Positions 1-9,690 of a DNA stretch of 64,000 nucleotides are shown here, in pieces. The stretch is taken from assembly GCA_030035585.1 (NCBI GenBank), contig CM057482.1:41769501-41833500 (forward strand), in the 5' to 3' direction. The translations under genes and the position numbers were made by a program. Numbering within the stretch: the stretch's first letter is position 1; each line of letters starts with the position of its first letter. The notes under the pieces were generated by a model. The model saw nothing but the letters and a program-made list of their open reading frames with translations, ran no database searches and was not told where the DNA came from. The stretch comes from Dugong dugon (lineage: Eukaryota; Chordata; Mammalia; Sirenia; Dugongidae).

Positions 1-97
1 AGTGGGTTGAGAAATCAATTTAATGGGTGTGATCAGCATGCTTTTTAATGAAATGGGCTAGACTGGAACAGAGAATATCGTCATATAATCACATGTA

Positions 98-243
98 GGA
101 GCCCTGGTAGCACAATTGTTAAGAGCTCAGCTGCTAACCGAAAAGACAGCTGTTCGAATCCACCAGTCACTCCTTGGAAACCCTATGGGGCAGTTCTACT
201 CTGTCCTACAGGGTCACTGTGAGTCAGAATCGACTTGATGGTT
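98..243 (+). mobile_element. AfroSINE-type tRNA-derived SINE
   Basis: A SINE copy starting GGAGCCCTGG, with a tRNA-like head (B-box-like GCTGTTCGAATCC), a body containing GGGGCAGTTCTACTCTG, and a tail ending GAGTCAGAATCGACTTGATGG. The same layout recurs many times in this window on both strands. Family assignment is from recognition of the afrotherian consensus; the copy number and sequence are seen directly. Confidence 0.9.
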
Positions 244-446
244 ATTTATTTATTTTTTTATTAATGACATATAGTAAGGATAAATATTATTTTGTAAAAA
301 TTGTGTTTCCATGTATGTGTGAACTGACAGTTGTCATTTTGCTGGGAAAACCCATTTTCCACAGGGTCTCAAAACCTAGAGTCATACTATATGATGGAGC
401 AACCAGCTATAACACATTGACCATCCCCATGGGAGAAAAAAAGAAA

Positions 447-500
447 AAGACACTATAGGGTCTATATGAGTCAGAATCGACTCGACAGCAATGGATTTTT
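447..500 (+). mobile_element. 3' tail fragment of an AfroSINE-type SINE
   Basis: Only the terminal part is clear: CACTATAGGGTC, then GAGTCAGAATCGACTCGACAG, then a T-rich tail. The sequence upstream (about 340-446) is too diverged to call as the head. Confidence 0.6.
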
Positions 501-1034
501 TTTAATCTAAAGGCACAAAGAAGGCTAAATGACAAATAGACATAAATGTACATTTGCAAAACATCCTTAAGTAGCAAGTAATGTATCACTAAACTTAATG
601 CCTAAGATCTATGAGACTATGAAGGTCCGAGAAAGTCAGGGCAGGGCTTTGTGACTGTTATAATTAAGTCACATGGGAACCTACCTTCCGCTTTAACAGC
701 AAACATTGCTTTTAGCATGAAACCATTATCAATTCTTCTGGGCTACAATACCAAGGCACTCATTATTTGAAAAAAAATTGCTTTGGAATTGTGTTTTTAA
801 ATAGTTAAGCAGTTTAAATTTCAACCTTTAGTTTTATTTTCTTTCCATTAGATAGCAAAACATGGCATCTTGTTAATGGCATTTTAATAGAGTAAGCTGA
901 TTATAAATATAGGCTTGGTTTCCTAACTAAAGTAACATTTTAAAGAAGAACAAGAGTATTTTTTAAAATAGAAACAATTCAAAATGTGGAAAATGTTTCC
1001 AGTTGTAACTGACTTGGCCAGGATGATCTTTCTC
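501..1034. other. AT-rich sequence, nothing recognised
   Basis: No open frame of interest, no clear repeat family and no RNA gene seen. Confidence 0.5.
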
Positions 1035-1039
1035 TGAAA

Positions 1040-1395
1040 CATGTTACTGTCATTGTCAGCTGCCATCAAGTCAGTCCCTCACACATGGTGACCCCATACA
1101 CAACAGAAGAAAACGTTCTGCACCATCCCCATGATCCATCGTGGATCAGACCATTGTGATCCATAGGATTTTCACTGGTTTATTTTTGGAAGTAGATCTC
1201 CAGGCCTTTCTTCCTAGTCTGTCTTAGTCTGGAAGCTCCATTGAAATCCCTTCAGCACCATAGCTAAACGCAAGCCTCCACTGACAGAGGGGTGGTAACT
1301 GCACATGAGGTGCACTGGCTGGGAATCGATTCCAGGTCTCCCACATGGAAGACAAGAATCTTCCATGGAACCACCAATGGCTCTCTCAGAAGTAT
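1040..1395 (-). mobile_element. tRNA-Gly-headed SINE with an RTE/AfroSINE-like tail
   Basis: Read on the minus strand, 1378-1308 closely resembles a tRNA-Gly(GCC) gene: CCATTGGTGGTTCCATGG at the A-box end, the anticodon-arm region GTCTTCCATGTGGGAGAC, then the B-box-like GAATCGATTCC. The body that follows contains CTAAGACAGACTAGGAAGAA, and the far end (about 1045-1100) carries the tail motif seen in the other SINEs and in the RTE elements here. The anticodon arm and the B box are mutated, so this is a retroposon and not a working tRNA gene. Confidence 0.75.
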
Positions 1396-2484
1396 AGTTC
1401 TACACAATGTTCACAGAGTTACCCACCAGGAGAAGAAAGGAGTTGATACTCAGATGAACTCTTCTACAATTTTTTTTTCTCAAATATATTGACTTTGTAG
1501 TTATTAAAAAAAAGGTCACCTGATAACACCTTATTTTTGTTTCCTTTCCAAATCTATTATATCTGATTTGGAGAAAGTATAGGAAAGTATAGGATAATAC
1601 TAAATTGCATCTGGATACAGCACCTCCATTTTTGTTTTTTAAATGATTATCATTGATGTTGTTTGCTTTGTTTAGTTTTATTTTATTTTCATTATAAGGA
1701 TAAAGCTACGTCAGAGAAAACATGCTTTCATTGTATGTATGTATCCCAAAGTATCCAAAAAATATGGAGAAAAAAAATCCTGTGAGTTGGATATTATAAA
1801 AACTGTCAATTAATTGAATCATGTAGACCCTTTTCATTTAAGGCATTGGCAAGTTGAAATATCATATAGGAGAGAAATTGCCAATAGCAAAAGAAAGTCA
1901 AAAAGTTAGGTGCTATTGTCTACATGTATATTTTAAATTACATAAAATAGAATGAAGAGCAAAAACTGTGGTATCTGTGAAAATGCAATGGTCTAAGCCT
2001 ATGGCCATCACATCTTTGGGACACATCTTGTCCCTTTTAAAATCGCTCTTCTTTTTAACGGGGCAAAGGTAGTGGTGATAGCTGCAGTAGGCAAAGGGAC
2101 AGCTCCACTCTGGGATTGTCAGTGCGCTCTTAGAGTTGAGGGCTTCTACAGAGGGCAGATGCTCTAGAAAATCAATGAGAAATCGCCTCAGATTAAAGCT
2201 ATGTAAGTACATTTGCAATAGGTGTCATTAAATATTCATGCTACACACATGTACAGGTCAAATTACCTTTAAATATTAAATTTCTTTCAGTGATGGAGAA
2301 TTTCAGAGTTATTCAGTGTTTATAAGGAGCAGAGAGGATCCTATGCATTATTATCTGCTGGCAAATTCAGCTTCTGGTTTAACTGGGTCCCGAAGGTTAG
2401 AGAGGAAAAAGCCTCAAGTGTCTTGTCTCTGATCCTAGTAATCGCAACTGGAACTTAGAGACATACTAAAACTATAACTATTTT
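1396..2484. other. AT-rich sequence, nothing recognised
   Basis: Long A/T runs and short open frames only. The 101-codon minus frame at 1913-2218 has no recognisable domain and no splice or promoter context that I can support. Confidence 0.5.
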
Positions 2485-2720
2485 ACACGCACTTTACAGA
2501 ACCAATGGATTGTTTGGTGTCTCCTGCATGATATGCCTGAGGCACATTACACAGATCTCCTTTAATACAACCAGCCCACTGAAGTAGGAATTATTATCCT
2601 TCCACACAGTGCCAGTGATAAAAAGAAAGTTCAGAGAGAGAAAGTAGGTTGCAGGTGATCACAGGAAATGCTAGAACCTGGGTCGAAATCTAGCTCCACA
2701 GAGCCCAGCCCAGACAAGTC
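2485..2720 (-). repeat. MIR-like SINE relic
   Basis: The order of motifs fits MIR in reverse: a TTTAAT...GTAGGAATTATTATCC block, then AAGAAAGTTCAGAGAGAGAAAG, then a block of the ...AGAACCTGGGTCGAAATC type, then CAGAGCCCAGCC. It is diverged, as expected for a repeat that predates placental mammals. Confidence 0.65.
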
Positions 2721-2939
2721 TCTCCCTGGTAGTGTCGATTGTCACACGGGGCACAAAGGATCACAGACTTCTCAGAACATTACCAACTTGAGCAGGTTAA
2801 GCATGGAATAGTTTCCCCTTCACTCACTGCAGTGGGGAAATGTTCTGGATTCAAATGTGAAGGATTTGAGTTTGGATCCTGATTGGTCTCTGACTGTTTA
2901 GGTGCACATGGATATTTAGCATTTGTAATAGCTTTTCCA

Positions 2940-3281
2940 TCAAGAATAATACACGGATATTATTACAGATGTTTCCTCCCTCATAGTAGTGGCAAAAGGA
3001 TTGGCTGATATAATATATGGGGTGATGGTGTGTAAAATACCAAGTCTAAAACGAATGTAGGGCATTGTGAGGGTCTCATTACGCATCTCTGGGAAAAGCT
3101 GGTCCAGCACACTCCATCTGTTCATTTTTACTTCCAGTGTCCAGTCCATGGGGATGACTCCTACATCCACACCAAGGCACATCCCCAAAGTGCCTCCAAT
3201 TGAGACTTTCAATGTTTTTCTAAATAGGCTTTGTATAGTCGTTGAGCCACTTGGATAGTATGCAAAGAAAGCATTCAGCAT
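2940..3281 (-). other. Unassigned 113-codon open frame, possible exon or processed pseudogene piece
   Basis: An uninterrupted minus-strand frame with mixed, protein-like composition and no low complexity; it contains GVIPMDWTLEVKMNRW and LFPEMRNETLTMPYIRF. I do not recognise the family. No interspersed repeat that I know covers it, and nothing like it occurs elsewhere in the window. It begins with an ATG and ends in TGA near 2940. No convincing splice sites, polyA tail or promoter were found. It could be a fragment of a processed gene copy, an old inserted sequence or a chance frame. Confidence 0.3.
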
Positions 3282-4407
3282 ACCAGCTTAAAAACATTCT
3301 TAGGTTGATCAAACAACTTATCATCCAAACTGGGACATTTTTTAAGTGCAACTAATAATTATACCGGCGGTGGGGAGGCGGGGGAAGGTGTAAACCAGGA
3401 CTGTCCCAAGTCAATTGAGATGAGCATCATCTTCCACCTACCCTGTTATAGAAACATATCCTTAATCCTCCATGTGTAATTATGTTTTAGGAACTCTACA
3501 GTTATCTTGATAAAAACACAATTGGATTGTTTGTGTATATTAAAAATACTATTTTGATAAATATAATAATTTTAAAATACATCACAAATTTTGTAAAGCT
3601 GTCTTACAATGCTTTATTATTTTTAATATGCCAATTACTTAAAAAATGGAAGTATTCTGGAACTCTCTGAAACCCTGAGAGGCCCTAGCCACACCCGAGA
3701 CTTGACTTTGTACCAGGTTTTAATATTACAGTTTAAACTATCTGGACATTCTCACTTTGGCATCATCTCCCCAGCTTCCTCCTTTGACTCTACATTAGGG
3801 ATATTAAGTGACTTCCTGTGGTTCTACCTGTCTTGGGGCCCCACACCTGTCTCATATATCACAGAGTGACAGTTTGCAACTCTTCAGCTACAAGAGAAGC
3901 AGAAGATCTGAGAGATGTCATGAAAGTCAGGGCCAGGATGCCTGTTCGGGTGGCCCCTCCCACGACCCCTGTAGCCTGTGATTTCTCACACTCCACAGGG
4001 CAGCGTGCACAAACTACAATGTCACAGAGAACTCCGGGGCAGGGCAAAGAGCCAGGCATCTGAGGCTTTGCTGGCTGCATGGAGAGACACGAGGAAGTGG
4101 CTTCTGGGGAAGGGGAGGTGACAAGGACACATGCTGGTTCCCCATCTGACACTTACCTGCAGCACCATCTGTAACACCTTCTCTGGGCAGAGAAATCCAT
4201 GGCCTCAAGGGAAAATGGGAGCGCTCCGCTGCAATCCCATAGACCCTGAGCTGTTGGATGCCAGCTCTGAAAGAGTGGCAACGAGGTTTATAAAATCCCA
4301 CCAGGCTCAAGATGGCCATTGAGAGTCCTCCAGCAGGCTCTGAGCCCAATGCCTGCTTAATAGGCCTGTATTGTTGCTCCCCTCTGCCTGGTCCAGTGAA
4401 TCACTTC
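3282..4407. other. Unique sequence, AT-rich then more GC-rich from about 3,800
   Basis: Nothing recognised. The section 3,800-4,400 has higher GC and overlapping short frames on both strands, but none has domain content or splice context. Confidence 0.45.
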
Positions 4408-4436
4408 ACACACACACACGCACCCACACACACTCA
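4408..4436. repeat. Short interrupted (CA)n microsatellite
   Basis: CA dinucleotides interrupted by CG and CC steps, just upstream of a SINE. Confidence 0.85.
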
Positions 4437-4465
4437 GACTTAAATGTACACACATATACAACAAA

Positions 4466-4628
4466 CGGAAACCCTGGTGGCATAGTGGTTAAGAGCTACG
4501 GCTGCTAACCAAAAGGTCAGCAGTTCAAGTCCACCAGGTGCTGCTTGAAAACCCTATAGAGCAGGTCTACTCTGTCCTATAGGGTCGTTGTGAGTCGGAA
4601 TTGGCTTGACAGCAGTGGGTTCTGGTTT
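4466..4628 (+). mobile_element. AfroSINE-type SINE
   Basis: Near-complete copy: a head with CCCTGGTGGCATAGTGGTTA, the block GCTGCTAACCAAAAGGTCAG, the B-box-like GCAGTTCAAGTCC, the body CTACTCTGTCCTATAGGGTC and the tail GAGTCGGAATTGGCTTGACA. Confidence 0.92.
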
Positions 4629-4654
4629 TTGGTAGTTTTATACACCAAACAAAC

Positions 4655-4815
4655 ACACACATTCACGCTCACACTTACCTATAAACATGTGCACACATGC
4701 TCACACTCATACTTACAGACACAAATGCCATTCAAGCACACACACTCACACACTCCCATAGAAAGCTGCACATGCACACATTTACACTCAGACGCTCACA
4801 CACACGTATACACAC
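4655..4815. repeat. CA-rich degenerate microsatellite
   Basis: Interrupted ACACTCACA-type repeats. They produce artificial His/Thr-rich frames on the plus strand. Confidence 0.75.
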
Positions 4816-5317
4816 GGAGGGTTTGCACAGCTTTAGGTCTGAGTTTTGCAATCTTGTAAGGCCTCCTTTGAGGTACAATTCACCCTCATGGAAAGAAAAA
4901 CACTAACAAATAATCACACACATTCCGATTGTTGCTATGAGGAAAATGCCACTGGTTCCTGGAGAGGAGGCGAGTTGTGAGGAGAGCCAGGGGTCCCACG
5001 AGGCCATAAAATGGAGCCCAGGACTGGAAGTAATCATTCATCTAGGATCCTTATAGCAATGCAGAAGACAGAGGTCCCTAGATGCCCTCATACCTTTGAC
5101 CAGCCATTCTGGTCACTAAATAGTGTCCCTTGTCTGTCTGCTGTCTTCCTGTCCAGCAGACATCCACTGTGACATAGAGTTATTATCACCCATAAATGAG
5201 ACTTTCTGCGTGCTTGCACCACTGAGCAGCCATGTCAACCATAAACCACCACTCAGGCTGCTATGTGAGGCAAAAAGAAATTTCTATTTTTACCAGCCAC
5301 TGTATTTCAGGATTTCT
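4816..5317. other. Unique sequence, nothing recognised
   Basis: Mixed-composition DNA between a CA-rich tract and a SINE tail. No supported gene. Confidence 0.45.
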
Positions 5318-5362
5318 AAGGGTCGCTATATGTTCGGAATCAACTCTACAGCAATTTTTTTT
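5318..5362 (+). mobile_element. AfroSINE-type tail fragment
   Basis: AAGGGTCGCTATATG, then TCGGAATCAACTCTACAGCA and a T run: the end of the SINE without its head. Confidence 0.55.
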
Positions 5363-5375
5363 TTTCTTCCATTTG

Positions 5376-5990
5376 GTAACCTTGTCAAGGATCTCATTTT
5401 ACTTGGATCCGCAATCAACACCCATGGAAGCAGCAGTCAAGAAATCAAAGAACATATTACATTAGGCAAATCTGCTGCAAAAGATCTCTCTAAAGTGCTA
5501 AAAGGCAAAGATGTCACTTTGAGGACTAAGGTGAGCCTGACCTAAGCCATAATATTTTCAATTGCCTCATACGCATGTGAAACCTGGACAGTGAATGAGG
5601 AAAACCAAAGAAGAATTGATGCATTTGAACTATGGTGTTGGCAAAGAATATTGAATATGTCATGGACTGCCAGATGAACGAACAAATTTTTGTTGGAAGA
5701 AGTAGAGCCAGAATGCTTCTTAGAAGCAAGGATGGCAAGACTTTGTCTTATGTATTTTGGATATGTTATCAGAGGGACCAAACCCTGGAGAAGAACATCA
5801 TGCTTAGTAAAGTAGAGGGTAAGTGAAAAAGAGGAAGACCCTCAATGAGATGGATTGATACGGTAGTATAATAATGGGCTCAAGCATAGCAACAATTGTG
5901 AGGATGGTGCAGGATAGAGCAGTGTTCTGTTGTACATGGGGTTGCTAGGAGTTGGAACTGACTGAACAGCACCTAACAACAACTACACAC
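5376..5990 (+). pseudogene. RTE-clade LINE, 3' fragment (decayed end of the reverse-transcriptase ORF)
   Basis: The plus strand matches, in reverse, the same region as the larger minus-strand copy at 22,647-24,080: the block around GACCTCTTTAAAGTATTG there corresponds to ATCTCTCTAAAGTGCTAAA here. A decoded stretch near 5700-5860 reads like the RTE C-terminus (LEKNIMLSKVEGK, then RGRPSMRWIDTVV after an in-frame stop). The element ends at CACCTAACAACAACTAC, an AAC-type microsatellite tail typical of RTE elements. Several stops and indels make it inactive. Confidence 0.75.
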
Positions 5991-6034
5991 CTTATTAACG
6001 AAGGCATTCTACTTTTTTTTTTAATGTTTCATCT

Positions 6035-6140
6035 TTAAGATGGGGTGTTATTATCCCATTGTACAGGTAAGGAAACAAATTCAAAAGGTTATGCCACTGT
6101 CTTAAATCACATAATTGTTAAATAGAATAGCCAAAATTCA
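6035..6140 (-). repeat. MIR-like relic
   Basis: TTATTATCCCATTGTACAGG, AAGGAAACAAATTCAAAAGG and a following AATCACATAATTGTTAAATA block fit the reverse of the MIR core. Confidence 0.5.
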
Positions 6141-6369
6141 AAACACTTTTTATTTTGTATGATGAGCCCACATTTGGAAATTTTGCTTAAACAATGGAAC
6201 GTTTACTCTCAACTATTAAAAAAAAGAATATTTTCGACTCACTTTTGAAATCATTTTGGTTTGTAAAAAATACAAAGAAAAGTAGTATTCGGTGACCATC
6301 AAAAGTTCCCCAACTGATATGAAATTATGAAGTTATTTAACAAGCAAGATGTTGTGGTTACCACCACTC

Positions 6370-6432
6370 ATTTGTCACTTTGTTGTACTGTGGTGGCTTG
6401 CGTGTTGCTGTGATGCTGGAAGCTATATAACA
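6370..6432 (+). mobile_element. RTE-clade LINE 5'-region fragment
   Basis: The block GTCACTTTGTTGTACTGTGG, then GTGTTGCTGTGATGCTGGAAGC, matches what I recall of the 5' part of the afrotherian RTE element. It lies about 400 bp upstream of a 3'-end fragment in the same orientation, so the two may come from one internally deleted insertion. Confidence 0.5.
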
Positions 6433-6825
6433 AGCAGGATATTACCTGTTAAATAAAGGTTAATAATCTGCTATGTTTGAAGGGGCTTACTTGGTGACAT
6501 ATCTTAAAATAACTCGTATTACCTTTGAATTTGGGTTATCACAAAACTGGAGCTGAGATTCACTACAAACACTTGAGAATCCAAAGCTGATGGCCTTACC
6601 TAGCGAATAAATTACTTTTATAGAAAACTTTAAAGAAAACTCTATGACTAAGTTAGTGTCTTCTCATAGACTTTAACTTTCCTGAGTATAGAATCTCTGT
6701 CAGATTCATCTTTTTAATATCAAAATTCCTAGCGGAGGGCCTATCATAGGGTAGGCCCTCTAAATATGCTTATTCACTTATCTTGTACAATATTCTAGCC
6801 TCCAATAATAAAAAGTATTTACGTG

Positions 6826-7092
6826 ATGGCAAGATTTCAGCTGGCTTACTTTGGACATGGCATCAGGAAAGACCAATCACTAGAAAAGGACATCATTTTG
6901 GGTAAAGTGAAAGGCCAGCTAAAACAAAGGAAACCCTTCATAAGACAGATTCACACAAAAGCCACAACAGTGGATTGAAACACACCAACAATCATGAAGA
7001 TGGTGCAGGGCTGGGCAACATTGCGTTCTGTCATACATGAGGCCACAATAAGTTAGAGCTAACTGTACAGCAACTAGCAATAACAACATAAC
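6826..7092 (+). pseudogene. RTE-clade LINE, 3' terminal fragment
   Basis: Decodes in part as LEKDIILGKVKGQ, aligned with the same C-terminal stretch at 5376-5990, and ends with CAGCAACTAGCAATAACAAC. Stops interrupt the frame. Confidence 0.7.
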
Positions 7093-7167
7093 GTTTCATA
7101 GTTCATAAGTCACTCTTATAAATGATAGTTTTAGGTACTACCACTATTAGTTATCTCTCATATAACA

Positions 7168-7368
7168 TGAAAGCTATTGTTGTGTACCATCAAGTCAATT
7201 TGGACTCATAGTGACCCAACATAACAGTTGTCCCATAGGGTTTCCTTGGCTATAATCTTCACGGGAACAGGTCAACAGGTCTTTTCTCCTGCAGAGTGGC
7301 CGGTGGGTTCAAACTGCCAACCTTTTGGTTAGCAGCTGAGCACTTAACCATTGTGCCACCAGGGCTTC
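7168..7368 (-). mobile_element. AfroSINE-type SINE, long-body variant
   Basis: Minus-strand copy. The tail end is GTACCATCAAGTCAATTTGG (7175 on), and the head end reads CCTTTTGGTTAGCAGCTGAG, then TGCCACCAGGGCTTC. An extra body block with CTATAATCTTCACGGGAACA separates this variant from the shorter SINEs. Confidence 0.88.
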
Positions 7369-9521
7369 TACATGAAAGCTAGAGCTGAGATAATTTTAAG
7401 AGTTTCCCAAGATGATGTGGCTTTTAAAAGTAATATCTTGACCATTCCAATGTCTGTCATTTGACTCCAGATCCTATGATCTTGCTTGTATGCCATTGGA
7501 GACTTTGCTGAATTAATAGATGCATCAGTCAACCAATCAATAAATGTAACCATCAGAAAATGGGCAATATAGTTATGCTGTAAATCAGCCAGATAATTAA
7601 TGATCAGTGCCAAGATGACTATTTATGTGTTCTTAAACAGACAAGAGTGAGGCAGATGACAAGCAAAAACAACAACAAAAAGGATTCCAACCAAAAATAA
7701 TAATCAAGAAAACATCTGCAGCTAGATCCAGGCTGTTGTCAAGGGCGTGCATGTATCTTTGTACTCAAAGAGTTCAGAAGTGCTTGCTTGACCAAAAGAA
7801 ATCACCAAGAGCTGAAGAGTTTGGCATTGAAATCCAAGTGGTTCCTTGTTGGTGACAGCCATTGTCATGAGGCTGGATTTAACTTCAGAAGTACTACATG
7901 CTTTCTGGCTCCAAAGAACACATCTATTTTTATAATAACAAATTTGTAATAGGGAAAAACTACAAACAAGCTCAGAGTTGGATGTGCTTCCATTTTTACC
8001 ACAATTGACTTTCACCCTTCTTCCTGGGGGCCCCCGAACTGGGTGGGCTCCTTCCCTCTGCTCCAGGCCTTATCTCTGTGAAGTTGTATGATTAGGATCC
8101 CAAAGTCACTGAACAAACAGGGTCGATTTCCCCATAACAGACCTTTTGTTCATATACATTTCACTGGCTTTCGTTTGAGAAGTCAGCGAATGGCTATCAT
8201 CTCCACACTAATAATATCCTTCAGTAAATGATAAAGTCAAGTCCAAAGTAAACTGAGAAGCTTTATCAGCATGTCATAACTATCCCCTTACAGCTCAGTA
8301 CTTGCCAACTGTGCATCCTTTTCCTAGACAAAGGCTTGATGCACATTAAAAGGCACTTACCAGAGTGGGTGTTTGTTTGTCAAAAGAGAGCAGGCTGCCC
8401 TCTGATTCCAGCCACCCCAGTTGTCACTCCCATCAGAGGAAGTGAGGTATCCTTTACAGCCAGACTCCATCCTCAATGAGTTCTTGACTTGAGTCTGGGG
8501 GAGATTCAGAGCTTCCTGCCAAGTTATTCTTTCTCTTTCTCCCTGTTAATATTAACTGATGGACTTCACAGAGGGAAAGTATATTTCTTACTGTGAACAG
8601 AGAGAACGCTGTGGTCGACCAGTTACTCTTCCACCCCATTGTCAGAGAAGATGAGTCAAAAGGGATTTACACACCCAGTTAATCCTAACAGATGGCCCTG
8701 CCCCTGTATTCAAAGAGAAGGTGAAAATCAATCCACTTTCCTCTCCAATAGGAAATTAGGGAAATTAGCACACTTGTCTTGATTGTTGGTAAGTAGATTT
8801 AGCAAAATGGACACAGTGAAAAAGACTAACTGAAAGATGAAAAAAATTTAGAAGGGTGCATATCTCACCACATTTCAATATCTGTGCCCTGTCAAGTCTG
8901 ACACACAAATGATGCCTATCTAACAAAGCAGTGGAAACAGTGAATGTTTTTCCTTTCCTTTTTTCACGTGATTTATTACTGTATGTCCAGAAAAGATCAC
9001 TGTGTATGTGCATATACTTGAATAATTTGTGCAAGTTACTATGTAAATGTATAGGAGGTATAGAGTGCGTATACATCATACACCAAAATAGCATGTGGGC
9101 CTGTGTAACCAAGACCAGGAACAAAGGAAGCCTACTTACACTGGAAAACAACAATATGTTGCAGGTTTTCTGGGCATTTTTGCAATTGTAGACAAACATT
9201 CCCCAGGGAGTGAATGGCTCAGGGAATGTGTGATGGGATATGAAACCTTCGTCATAAAATCCCCATATAAAAACCCTGTCAAGACTGATAGAGACTGAAG
9301 TATATATAACACTGCGGCTGTGTTGGTTTCATTCCAAACACAGCATGCTTCTGAATGCTCTGTCATTACCATCAGACCTGAAGAAAAGAAGAGCATCCGA
9401 GAGAAACCTCTCGTTGCCACCTATAGGCTGCAGGGAGAAGGTCCAGGTGACAGCCACATTGCTCTAGGGACACCAGGAAGAGGTGCTCTGGGGGACTCAT
9501 GGTCATATTGACATTTGCATT
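7369..9521. other. Unique sequence with no supported gene; weak LTR- or promoter-like stretch near 9,235-9,330
   Basis: Short frames on both strands only. At 9,258-9,330 there are two TATA-like strings (CCCATATAAAAACCC and GTATATATAACAC) inside a moderately GC-rich block, which could be a solo-LTR promoter relic. I found no partner LTR, primer-binding site or retroviral frame. Confidence 0.35.
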
Positions 9522-9690
9522 GCTTCATCCATTCATTCCTCCAAAAAACCATTTCTTTTGCCAACACTGGGCTAGATGCTATGGAAGATACAAAGGTGAA
9601 GAAGAAACGTATTTTCTCTCCTTGTGAGTACACAGGCAGGGGACTCGAGAGACCACTGCCAGCCAAGTTCCTGATAGACAAGGATAGGCG
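9522..9690 (-). repeat. L2-like LINE relic, 3' region
   Basis: TCCATTCATTCCTCC, then GCCAACACTGGGCTAGATGC and GAAGATACAAAGGTGAAGAA, fit the reverse of the L2 3' end. Confidence 0.55.

Noticed and set aside
1308-1378. A functional tRNA-Gly gene
   Set aside because: The tRNA-like sequence is mutated in the anticodon arm and B box and is joined to a SINE body and tail.
4590-4906. His/Thr-rich open frames
   Set aside because: They are produced by the CA-rich microsatellite and a SINE tail.
9235-9330. Solo LTR with TATA boxes
   Set aside because: TATA-like strings alone are weak evidence, and there is no second LTR, primer-binding site or target duplication.
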